A stretch of DNA of 11,950 nt from CAZKTF01 sp964555565 (GTDB lineage: Bacteria; Planctomycetota; JAJSAM01; JAKLKS01). Under the pieces are notes generated by a model. It was not told the origin of the DNA. It saw only the letters and a program-made list of their open reading frames with translations, and did no database searches. This document shows, one piece after another, positions 1-5,677 of this stretch. The DNA is taken from the NCBI GenBank assembly GCA_964555565.1, contig CAZKTF010000103.1, positions 1 through 11,950 on the forward strand. Direction: 5' to 3'. The position numbers were made by a program, and so were the translations under genes. The stretch's first letter is position 1. Every line of letters begins with the position of its first letter.

Positions 1-2
1 CC

Positions 3-809
3 GTGCGGCGCCGGCCCTGGGATCGGGACTGGCGGCTCGACCTCGCCCGCGCCTGCGCGGCCGTCCCGGACGGGTCGCGGCTCCCGCGCGCGCTGGCGGA
101 GGCCCGGGCCATGGCGGCGGAGGACCCCGCGGACTTCGAGGCCCGCCTCGCGCTCGCGGAGATCGCCGCCGAGGCGGCCCGGCGTGCGCCCGAGAGGGGG
201 CCTGCGGGGATGCTCGGGGCGCTGGCGGGATACGAGGAGCTGGAGAGGGCCTGCCGCGACCCGGCGCTCCTCGTGCGCGTCCTCCACGGTCTCGCCCGCG
301 CGCACATCGAGCTGTTCGAGCTGGACCGCGACCCGGTCGTGGCGGGGTCCCACTTCCGCGAGGCGCTCGCGGCCCTCGACCGCGCGGAGGCGACGGACCC
401 CCTCCGCCGGCTCCGCGGGGAGTCCGGGGCGCCGCTCGCGGCGGAGACCGAGTACCTCAGGGGCCGCGCCTACAAGCGGGCGCACGTGCGCGACGACCGG
501 GAGGCGATCCGCCACTACGAGCGGGCCGTCGAGATCGACCCCGGCCACCTCGAGGCGACCTGGGACCTGGGCCACCTCTACTACGACTTCCTCCGGACGA
601 ACCCCTACCTCAAGATGGCCGCCGGCCTGTTCGAGCAGCACCAGGCGATCCGCCGCGACCGGGGGTTGCCGCCGCTGGACAGGGAGCGGATGGGGATCGT
701 GCGGCACTGCCGGACGCTGGCCGCCGAGGGGAAGGACTTCGAGCCGGGCCAGACGACGCCGACGGAGCCGGACGCGACGACCCCGCAGGAGCCGGAGAAG
801 CCGAAGTGA
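3..809 (+). CDS. TPR-containing protein, 5' end probably outside window
   Basis: The reading frame is open from the window edge to TGA at 807-809. The first possible start is a GTG at base 3, with no room to see a ribosome binding site, so the gene probably begins upstream. Visible length is 268 residues. The N-terminal 130 residues are Ala/Arg/Leu-rich and helical. Residues about 147-215 look like TPR units, with the pattern YLRGRAYKRA...AIRHYERAVEIDPGHLEATWDLGHLYY. The tail from about 247 is a Thr/Pro/Glu-rich, probably disordered segment. TPR units generally mediate protein-protein contacts; no catalytic motif, signal peptide or membrane segment is seen in this part. It converges on the tRNA-Val gene 25 bases downstream. 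The partner or pathway cannot be named. The coding call is secure because codon pattern and TPR signature agree; the start is uncertain. Confidence 0.75.
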   Translation: MRRRPWDRDWRLDLARACAAVPDGSRLPRALAEARAMAAEDPADFEARLALAEIAAEAARRAPERGPAGMLGALAGYEELERACRDPALLVRVLHGLARAHIELFELDRDPVVAGSHFREALAALDRAEATDPLRRLRGESGAPLAAETEYLRGRAYKRAHVRDDREAIRHYERAVEIDPGHLEATWDLGHLYYDFLRTNPYLKMAAGLFEQHQAIRRDRGLPPLDRERMGIVRHCRTLAAEGKDFEPGQTTPTEPDATTPQEPEKPK

Positions 810-830
810 GGCGCCGATTCGAAGAGCGCC
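810..830. terminator. Small GC hairpin between convergent TPR gene and tRNA-Val
   Basis: GGCGC (810-814) pairs with GCGCC (826-830) around an 11-base loop, directly after the TGA of the TPR gene and 5 bases beyond the CCA end of the convergent tRNA. There is no T-tract, so it is at best a weak bidirectional terminator or a processing signal. Confidence 0.25.
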
Positions 831-834
831 CGAG

Positions 835-909
835 TGGTGGGCCGTGCAGGATTTGAACCTGCGACTTCGACCGTGTGGGGATCGCACTCTACCACTGAGT
901 TAACGGCCC
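835..909 (-). tRNA. tRNA-Val (anticodon CAC), CCA encoded, unusual C33
   Basis: Read on the minus strand, bases 909 to 835 form a full cloverleaf. The acceptor GGGCCGT pairs with ACGGCCC over 7 bp. The D stem is ACTC/GAGT with loop AGTGGTA, the anticodon stem CGATC/GGTCG, the variable loop AAGTC, and the T stem GCAGG/CCTGC with loop TTCAAAT. A73 and an encoded CCA follow. The seven-base anticodon loop is CCCACAC, so the anticodon is CAC (bases 877-875), which reads GUG for valine. Position 33, almost always U, is C here (base 878), and the 30-40 pair is U-G. All other conserved positions are present. The gene is transcribed toward the TPR gene. Structure is certain; the valine assignment rests on the anticodon frame. 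Confidence 0.9.
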
Positions 910-950
910 ACGGTCGGGCAAGCCTAGCGCCGGCCCGGGGGCCCGGGGAG

Positions 951-982
951 GAAGAACCCCGCGCGAGGCCTGACGGTTCTTC
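951..982. repeat. Perfect 8-bp inverted repeat upstream of tRNA-Val
   Basis: GAAGAACC (951-958) and GGTTCTTC (975-982) are exact inverted copies separated by 16 bases. The dyad lies 42-73 bases upstream of the tRNA-Val 5' end in the 910-1132 spacer. It could be an operator-like dyad for the tRNA or a hairpin. No T-tract follows on the plus strand and no clear -35/-10 pair is recognisable nearby. Confidence 0.45.
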
Positions 983-1019
983 GGTATCCGGAGTGGGTCG
1001 CCTGCCGAGGACGAACGGC

Positions 1020-1085
1020 GGGTATGGGTAGGGGCAGGGGAGAACGCCGGCGAGCCTGCCCGTACCCCTACCCCTACCCTTACCC
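1020..1085. repeat. Imperfect hairpin built from opposing G-tract repeats (3' of kinase gene)
   Basis: The left arm, 1020-1038, pairs with the right arm, 1055-1073, at 17 of 19 positions around a 16-base loop. Each side also meets the G-quadruplex pattern on opposite strands. On the plus strand, G-tracts lie at 1020-1022, 1026-1028, 1031-1034 and 1037-1040 with loops of 3, 2 and 2 bases. On the minus strand, five tracts lie opposite 1083-1085, 1077-1079, 1071-1074, 1065-1068 and 1059-1061 with loops of 2-3 bases. The right side is a telomere-like run of NTACCC units. It starts about 48 bases past the kinase stop codon, so the kinase transcript would carry it in its 3' end. A termination or mRNA-stability role is plausible, though there is no U-tract. 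Confidence 0.6.
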
Positions 1086-1132
1086 GCCTCCGGCTCGAGA
1101 GGCTCACCCACTCGATTCAGCGAGGAGCGGGC

Positions 1133-4087
1133 CTACCCCGTGATCGGGCCGTGGGAGCGGGCCTTGGCCAGCAGCGCCGCCGCCTTCGAGTCCCCGGGGA
1201 ACATCCGCAGCGCCACCTGGGCGACCTTCCCCGCCTCGCGCTCCCGGCCCTCCGTCGCGAGGAGCTTCTCGGCGCGCGCGAGGATCGAGTCGCGCGCCTC
1301 GCCGAGGCGCTTCGCGATGGAGGCGACCTCGCGGGCCTCGGCGTCGCCCGGGTAGGCCTCCTCGAGCTTGCGGGCCTTCTTGAGGGCGTCCTCGGTCTCC
1401 CCGGAGGCCAGGAGCTCCTCGACCTCCCGGACCCCGCGGGCCCGGCCGCTCGCCTGCTCCTCGAGGAGCCGCATCTCCTTCCTCGCGTCCTCGTCCCCGG
1501 GCGAGAGGGCCAGCAGCTCCTTCAGCCGCTCGACGGCCCGGGCGGGGTCGTTGCCCTTGCACGCCTCGGCCGCGGCCGCCCGGAGGCCGCGGACCTTCTC
1601 GACCCGCGCCGAGGCCCGCTCGAGCCCCTCCTTCGCGGCGGCGTTCCCGGGCTCCTCTTCGACGCCCCCCTTGTAGGCCTTCGCCGCCTCCTCGAACCGC
1701 CCGGCCTGCTCCGCCACGCCGCCCCCGGCCACCAGGGCGGCCACGCGCGCGAGCGCCTCCTTCGCCCTCCCGGCGAGCGCCGGGACCCCGAACTCCTCGC
1801 CCTCGTCCGAGAGGAAGGCCGCGGCCGCGTCCCGCGCCTCCGTCCAGCGGCGCGCGGCCACGTGTTCCTCGACGACCCGCGCCTTCCCGCGGCGCTCCCC
1901 GGTCATGCGGGCCTTGCGGACCTCGTCCGCGAGCGCCGGGACCTCGGGCGAGCCGGGGAACTTCCGCGCGAGCGCCTCCCGGGCCTTCTCGGCCTCGGGC
2001 ATCCGGCCCGCGGCGATGTGCTCGCGGACCTTCGCGGCGGCCTCCTGGAGCTGCCCCGCCCGGGCCCGCGCGTCGTCCATGGCCTTTGAGACCCGCGGGT
2101 CGTCCCCGGCCCGGCTGGCGGCCTCGAAGAGGCGGGAGAGCGCGCCGTCCGGGTCCCCCTCCTCGAGGAGCTTCAGGGCCGCGCCGAGGGTCGCGTCCAC
2201 CTCGCCCACCGAGCGCTCGATCTGCTCCACCGCCTGGACCGCGTCCCGGTGGTCGGGGCTCAACTCCAGGACCTCGCGCCAGGCGGCCAGCGCCTCGCGG
2301 CCCGCGCCGGACTGGTCCAGGTCCCGCGCCCGCTTCGCCTTCTCCTCCACGAGCTTGATGGCGGCCTCGGCCTTCTCGAGCAGGAGGACGAGGTCGCGGC
2401 TGCGCCCCTCGCTCATCATCAGGCGCTCGGCCGCCTCGCGCGCCTCCGGGTAGCGCCTGGCCTTCAGCAGCGCCTCCACCGTCGTGGTCCCGAGCCCCGA
2501 GCGGCTGACCACCCGCGCCCGCTGGAGGTCCCCCTCCAGTTCCAGGATCGAGACGTCGTCGGGATAGAGCGCGCGGCCCGACTTGATCCTCTGCTCCGCC
2601 TTGTCCAGGTCCCCCGCGGCCAGCAGCGCGCTGATGGCGGTGCGTTCGCCCTCGCGCGCGTCGCGGCGGCCCTCCGCCTCGCGCAGGAGCGAGGCCACCT
2701 CCGCGTTCTCCGGGGAGCGGTCGCGCGCGAGCTGGAGCTTCTCGAGGCCGCGGTTGAGGTGCCCCTCGGCGAGCAGCGCCCTCCCCTCGTCCGCCAGGGT
2801 CTTGACCTCGCGCTCGAGCGGGATGTTCGCCCCGCAGTCCCCGCAGAACTTCACCCCGAGCGCCTCCTCGGTCCCGCACACGGGGCAGCGCTCGCGGAGC
2901 GAGGCGCCGCACCCCTTGCAGGAGGGGGCCTCCGCCGGGTTCGGGAGGCCGCAGTCGGGGCAGTAGACCTTCTCCCCCTCGTCGGGGCTGCGGAGGGCCT
3001 CCAGGTCCTCGAGGACCTCGCCGCACTCGTGGTAGCGCTTGTCGAGGTCCCGGTGGATCATCTTGCGGATGACCTCCCAGACCTTCGGCGGGAGGTCCTG
3101 CCGCATCTCGTTCACCGGGGTCGGCTCCTTCGTCATGATGCTCACGAGGATCTGCGCCGGGGAGGAGCCCTGGAAGGGGCGCTTGAGCGTGAGCATGTAG
3201 TAGAAGGTGACGCCCAGCGCGTAGATGTCGGTCCGGCCGTCCTTGGCCTTCCCCTCGAACTGCTCGGGGGGCATGAAGTAGGGCGTCCCGATCACCATCG
3301 AGGCCTGCTGCTGCTGCTGGTCGAACACCTTCGCCAGGCCGAAGTCCGCGATCTTCACGCCCCCCGAGGGCGTGATCATGATGTTCCCGGGCTTGATGTC
3401 CCGGTGGATGATGTTCTTCTTGTGGGCGGCCGCGAGCCCGCGGCAGCACTGGGCCAGGATCTCGACCGCCTGTTCGAGCGGCATCGGCCCCTTCTCCTGG
3501 AGGATGTCGTGGAGCGTGCGCCCCTCCACGAACTCCATGGCCAGGTAGTGGGTGTTGGCGCCCTTGTCGAAGCCGACCTGGTGGATGGCCACCGTGTTCG
3601 GGTGGATGAGCTGGGCCGCGGTGCGCGCCTCGCGCAGGAACTTGTCCACGTACTCCTTGCTGACCGCGCGGGTGGCCAGCATCATCTTGATGGCCACCTT
3701 GCGGCGCAGCGCGCGGTCCGCCGCCTCGTAGACGGCCCCGTAGCCCCCCTCCCCCAGCTTGCGGAGGATCTCGAACTGGTCGCCCACGACCCGCCCCACG
3801 AGGGGGTCCTGGGCGGGCGTCGGGGCCGTGGGCTGCATCCGCCGCGTGGACGAGGGGGCCGGAGTCGGCGGGGGGGCCGGGGCCGGCGGCGCGGGGGCGG
3901 AGGGGGAGGCCGGCACGGTGCCCGCCACGCTCCTGGCCCCCACGGGGGCGGGGACGGCCGCCGAGGTGGAGCCCGGGATCCTCAGGACCGCGTTGCAGGC
4001 CCCGCAGCGGATCTTCGCCCCGGGCTGGAAGCCCGTGACGTCCAGGTCCGTACGGCAGTTCGGGCAGGGGAACGTCTTGCGGGCCAT
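1133..4087 (-). CDS. Ser/Thr protein kinase with N-terminal zinc finger, double zinc ribbon and TPR-like C-terminus
   Basis: This is a 984-residue Hanks-type protein kinase that phosphorylates Ser/Thr with ATP. Residues 8-31 form a CxxC...CxxC zinc knuckle (CPNC, CGAC), and 40-92 a Pro/Ala linker. The kinase domain spans about 105-365: glycine loop GEGGYGAV (112-119), VAIK Lys134, alpha-C Glu153, HRDIKPGN (228-235, catalytic Asp230), DFG (248-250) and PPE in place of APE (273-275). All catalytic residues are present. Residues 376-418 carry four CxxC pairs typical of a double zinc ribbon. About 425-984 are degenerate TPR-like helical repeats. No membrane segment is seen, so it should be cytoplasmic. 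The start is ATG at 4087, because the zinc knuckle follows at once and GGAGG lies 3 bases upstream; a longer in-frame extension to 5140 overlaps the glycosylase gene and is spurious. Five glutamines (257-261) sit in the activation segment. Substrates are unknown. Confidence 0.93.
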   Translation of the reverse strand: MARKTFPCPNCRTDLDVTGFQPGAKIRCGACNAVLRIPGSTSAAVPAPVGARSVAGTVPASPSAPAPPAPAPPPTPAPSSTRRMQPTAPTPAQDPLVGRVVGDQFEILRKLGEGGYGAVYEAADRALRRKVAIKMMLATRAVSKEYVDKFLREARTAAQLIHPNTVAIHQVGFDKGANTHYLAMEFVEGRTLHDILQEKGPMPLEQAVEILAQCCRGLAAAHKKNIIHRDIKPGNIMITPSGGVKIADFGLAKVFDQQQQQASMVIGTPYFMPPEQFEGKAKDGRTDIYALGVTFYYMLTLKRPFQGSSPAQILVSIMTKEPTPVNEMRQDLPPKVWEVIRKMIHRDLDKRYHECGEVLEDLEALRSPDEGEKVYCPDCGLPNPAEAPSCKGCGASLRERCPVCGTEEALGVKFCGDCGANIPLEREVKTLADEGRALLAEGHLNRGLEKLQLARDRSPENAEVASLLREAEGRRDAREGERTAISALLAAGDLDKAEQRIKSGRALYPDDVSILELEGDLQRARVVSRSGLGTTTVEALLKARRYPEAREAAERLMMSEGRSRDLVLLLEKAEAAIKLVEEKAKRARDLDQSGAGREALAAWREVLELSPDHRDAVQAVEQIERSVGEVDATLGAALKLLEEGDPDGALSRLFEAASRAGDDPRVSKAMDDARARAGQLQEAAAKVREHIAAGRMPEAEKAREALARKFPGSPEVPALADEVRKARMTGERRGKARVVEEHVAARRWTEARDAAAAFLSDEGEEFGVPALAGRAKEALARVAALVAGGGVAEQAGRFEEAAKAYKGGVEEEPGNAAAKEGLERASARVEKVRGLRAAAAEACKGNDPARAVERLKELLALSPGDEDARKEMRLLEEQASGRARGVREVEELLASGETEDALKKARKLEEAYPGDAEAREVASIAKRLGEARDSILARAEKLLATEGREREAGKVAQVALRMFPGDSKAAALLAKARSHGPITG

Positions 4088-4172
4088 GGTCCTCCGCGCC
4101 GGGGACTGTCGGGCCGAAGAGTATACGGTGGAGGGGGCCCGGGAAGATCGAGGGTCCCGTGGGAAGGGGGGG

Positions 4173-5366
4173 CTAACCGGGGGGCGAGAGCCCCACCCCC
4201 GCCGCGTGCCGGGCGAGGGCGGTCCGCACTGCCTCCCGATCGGCGGGGGAGGGGTGCCCGGCCTCGTGGTGGAGGGCGAGCAGGCGGACCCGCCCGGCGC
4301 CCCGGTCCGCCTTGAGGTCCACGCGGGCCACGAGCCGCTCCCCGGCCAGGACCGGCAGGCAGAAGTAGCCGTAGACGCGCCGGCGCGCGGGCGTGTAGCA
4401 CTCGAGCCTCTGGTGGAACCCGAAGAGCGTCCCGACCCTCGTGCGGTCCCAGAGGACCGGGTCGAAGGGGGAGAGGAGGACCCCGCGGTCCTCGCGGGGG
4501 CTGAGCCGCGCGAGCCTCGCGGCCAGGTCCAGGTCCCGGGGCCGCGCCCACCCGGGGACCCGCGCGCCGTCCCCCGCGACGAGGTCGCAGCGGACGGCCT
4601 CGCCCCCCTCCTCGAGGTCCCGGAGCGCCCGGTCCACCCGGCCCGGCGGGCGGATCCTCCAGGTGGCCGCCAGCGTGGCGCGGGTCGCCCAGCCGTGGCC
4701 CTCGAGCGCCCGCAGGACCAGCGCGCGGACGGCGTCCTCCGGCGGGACCGGCCGGGAGAGGAGCCGCCCCGGGATGACCCGCTCCGGGAGGTCGTAGACC
4801 CGCTGGAAGCCGACCCGCTCGCGGATGGCCAGGTCCCCCGCGGACCAGAGCGTGAGGAGGACCTTCCGCTCCACCCCGTGGTCCCACCAGCCGCCCCCGC
4901 CGCCCCCGCCGAACTCCGAGGTGCGCAGCGGCCCCTCCTCCCGGACGCGGCGGAGCATCGCGCGGGCCATGCGCGGGTTGCGCCCGACGAGGTCCCCCCA
5001 CCACGGGTGCTTCCGGAAGGCCCGCCGGCGGAACTCGAACAGGGGATACATCTCGAGCGGGATCCAGCAGGCCTCGTGGCCCCAGTACTCGAACAGCGGC
5101 GCGGCGGGGGATAGCAGCCCCTCGGCCAGGGGGGCCTCAAGTCCCGCGAGCCGGGAGAGGAGGACCAGCGCGTGGCTCCGCGCCCCCGCCACCGACACCG
5201 TGTCCAGTTGGAGGTACCCGAACCGCCGCACGACCTCGACCGCCGCTGCGCGCGCCCCCTCCCCCCGGCCCCGCGCCCGCGCCGGGAGCCCCGACCAGCG
5301 CGGCCCGAGGAGCCCCCCGCGCGCGAGCGCGAGCCGCCGCGCCCCCGCCAGGGAGATCGTGGTCAC
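4173..5366 (-). CDS. Winged-helix DNA glycosylase, AlkX/YcaQ family (QxD type)
   Basis: The 397-residue protein matches the HTH_42 winged-helix family (AlkZ/YcaQ), DNA glycosylases that excise bulky alkylated bases and unhook interstrand crosslinks. The catalytic QxD signature is QLD at 53-55 in the context GYLQLDTVSVAGARSHALVL. That points to the E. coli YcaQ/AlkX branch rather than the QxQ branch of Streptomyces AlkZ. Further family marks are YWGHEACWIP (94-103) and WWDHG...VLLTLWSAGDLAI. Seven consecutive glycines (153-159) precede WWDH. Length is normal for the family and no signal peptide is present, so it acts on the nucleoid. The start is GTG at 5366 with only a weak GGA upstream. It lies 85 bases upstream of the kinase gene in the same direction, so co-transcription is possible, and it is divergent from tRNA-Ala. 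Family is secure; the in vivo lesion is not. Confidence 0.82.
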   Translation of the reverse strand: MTTISLAGARRLALARGGLLGPRWSGLPARARGRGEGARAAAVEVVRRFGYLQLDTVSVAGARSHALVLLSRLAGLEAPLAEGLLSPAAPLFEYWGHEACWIPLEMYPLFEFRRRAFRKHPWWGDLVGRNPRMARAMLRRVREEGPLRTSEFGGGGGGGWWDHGVERKVLLTLWSAGDLAIRERVGFQRVYDLPERVIPGRLLSRPVPPEDAVRALVLRALEGHGWATRATLAATWRIRPPGRVDRALRDLEEGGEAVRCDLVAGDGARVPGWARPRDLDLAARLARLSPREDRGVLLSPFDPVLWDRTRVGTLFGFHQRLECYTPARRRVYGYFCLPVLAGERLVARVDLKADRGAGRVRLLALHHEAGHPSPADREAVRTALARHAAGVGLSPPG

Positions 5367-5408
5367 CCGCCCGTCCTACCCCGCGCGCCGCCCGCCGGCG
5401 CGAACTTC

Positions 5409-5436
5409 TTGCCCGCCCTCCCGGGCGCGCTAGGAT
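5409..5436 (+). promoter_or_regulatory. Putative sigma-70-type promoter of tRNA-Ala
   Basis: TTGCCC (5409-5414) and TAGGAT (5431-5436) are separated by 16 bases and end 21 bases before the first base of the mature tRNA, the right distance for a short 5' leader. The -10 matches the consensus at 4 of 6 positions and the -35 at 3 of 6. The spacer is GC-rich, with a discriminator of GCCCC. Confidence 0.5.
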
Positions 5437-5457
5437 GCCCCGCGCACGACCTCCGGT

Positions 5458-5533
5458 GGGGGTATAGCTCAGCTGGGAGAGCGCCTGGTTCGCAATCAGG
5501 AGGTCAAGGGTTCAAGTCCCTTTACCTCCACCA
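5458..5533 (+). tRNA. tRNA-Ala (anticodon CGC), CCA encoded; island integration target
   Basis: This is a complete cloverleaf. The acceptor GGGGGTA pairs with TACCTCC and contains the G3-U70 pair that is the alanine identity element. The D stem is GCTC/GAGC, the anticodon stem CCTGG/TCAGG, the loop TTCGCAA with normal U33 and anticodon CGC at 5491-5493 (reads GCG). The variable loop is AGGTC, the T stem AAGGG/CCCTT with loop TTCAAGT, then A73 and an encoded CCA. Its bases 5489-5510 are repeated exactly at the right end of the window. The gene remains intact, as expected when an element regenerates the 3' half of its tRNA target. Confidence 0.96.
5489..5510 (+). repeat. Left attachment-site core (attL-like) inside tRNA-Ala
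   Basis: The 22 bases run from the first base of the anticodon loop (TTCGCAATC...) to the end of the 5' T-stem arm (...GGTCAAGGG). They are identical to 11929-11950, the last bases of the window, in direct orientation with a period of 6440 bases. The base just before the core differs (G at 5488, A at 11928). The true core may be longer, because the window stops while the match is still running. Confidence 0.75.
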
Positions 5534-5538
5534 CGACA

Positions 5539-5574
5539 AGCCCCGTCGCCGCAGACCCTTGCGGCGGCGGGGCT
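5539..5574. terminator. Strong hairpin just after tRNA-Ala
   Basis: AGCCCCGTCGCCGC (5539-5552) pairs with GCGGCGGCGGGGCT (5561-5574), 14 positions with one A-G mismatch, around the 8-base loop AGACCCTT. It begins 6 bases after the CCA of tRNA-Ala and is probably its transcription terminator, although no T-run follows. It lies inside the proposed island. Confidence 0.55.
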
Positions 5575-5604
5575 GGATCGTTCCGGGGCGGCGTGGCTGG
5601 TCCG

Positions 5605-5613
5605 TTGTGCGCA
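5605..5613 (+). repeat. TTGTGCGCA motif near left island end
   Basis: TTGTGCGCA (within TCCGTTGTGCGCA, 5601-5613) recurs near the right end, where the same 13-base string lies at 11768-11780 and the 9-mer is immediately duplicated at 11781-11789. The placement, 72 bases inside the left tRNA end and about 140-155 bases inside the right repeat, resembles recombinase arm sites, but no binding protein is known here. Confidence 0.4.
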
Positions 5614-5619
5614 CGGACG

Positions 5620-5649
5620 CGGAATCGGGTGTTCGAACGACCCGTTCCG
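5620..5649. terminator. Hairpin downstream of the PDZ-protein gene (end of chrB-chrA-PDZ transcript)
   Basis: C-GGAA-(t)-CGGGT (5620-5630) pairs with ACCCG-TTCC-G (5640-5649), giving 10 bp with one bulged T. The loop GTTCGAACG itself contains the palindrome GTTCGAAC. It lies 28 bases beyond the stop codon at 5678 of the minus-strand gene, the expected place for a terminator of that transcript. No U-tract is present. Confidence 0.45.
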
Positions 5650-5677
5650 ACGCCTACACCACGCTCGCGAGTGTGCG

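Noticed and set aside
834..1031. Small plus-strand frame beginning MVGRAGFEPATSTVW
   Set aside because: It is the antisense translation of the tRNA-Val gene; this GRAGFEPATS-type peptide is a known kind of spurious annotation over tRNA genes.
2249..4315. 688-residue plus-strand frame opposite the kinase gene
   Set aside because: A GC-rich antisense shadow; the minus strand has clear kinase and zinc-ribbon motifs, while this frame is rich in His/Arg/Gly/Leu with no recognisable domain.
4890..4910. Run of seven glycine codons in the glycosylase as a frameshift or assembly artefact
   Set aside because: The frame and the family motifs continue correctly on both sides (WWDHG after, EFG before), so it is more likely a natural low-complexity expansion.
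4088..5140. N-terminal extension of the kinase frame upstream of 4087
   Set aside because: It overlaps the glycosylase gene in another frame, is low-complexity Arg/Ser/Gly/Pro, and the ATG at 4087 has a ribosome binding site followed at once by a zinc knuckle.
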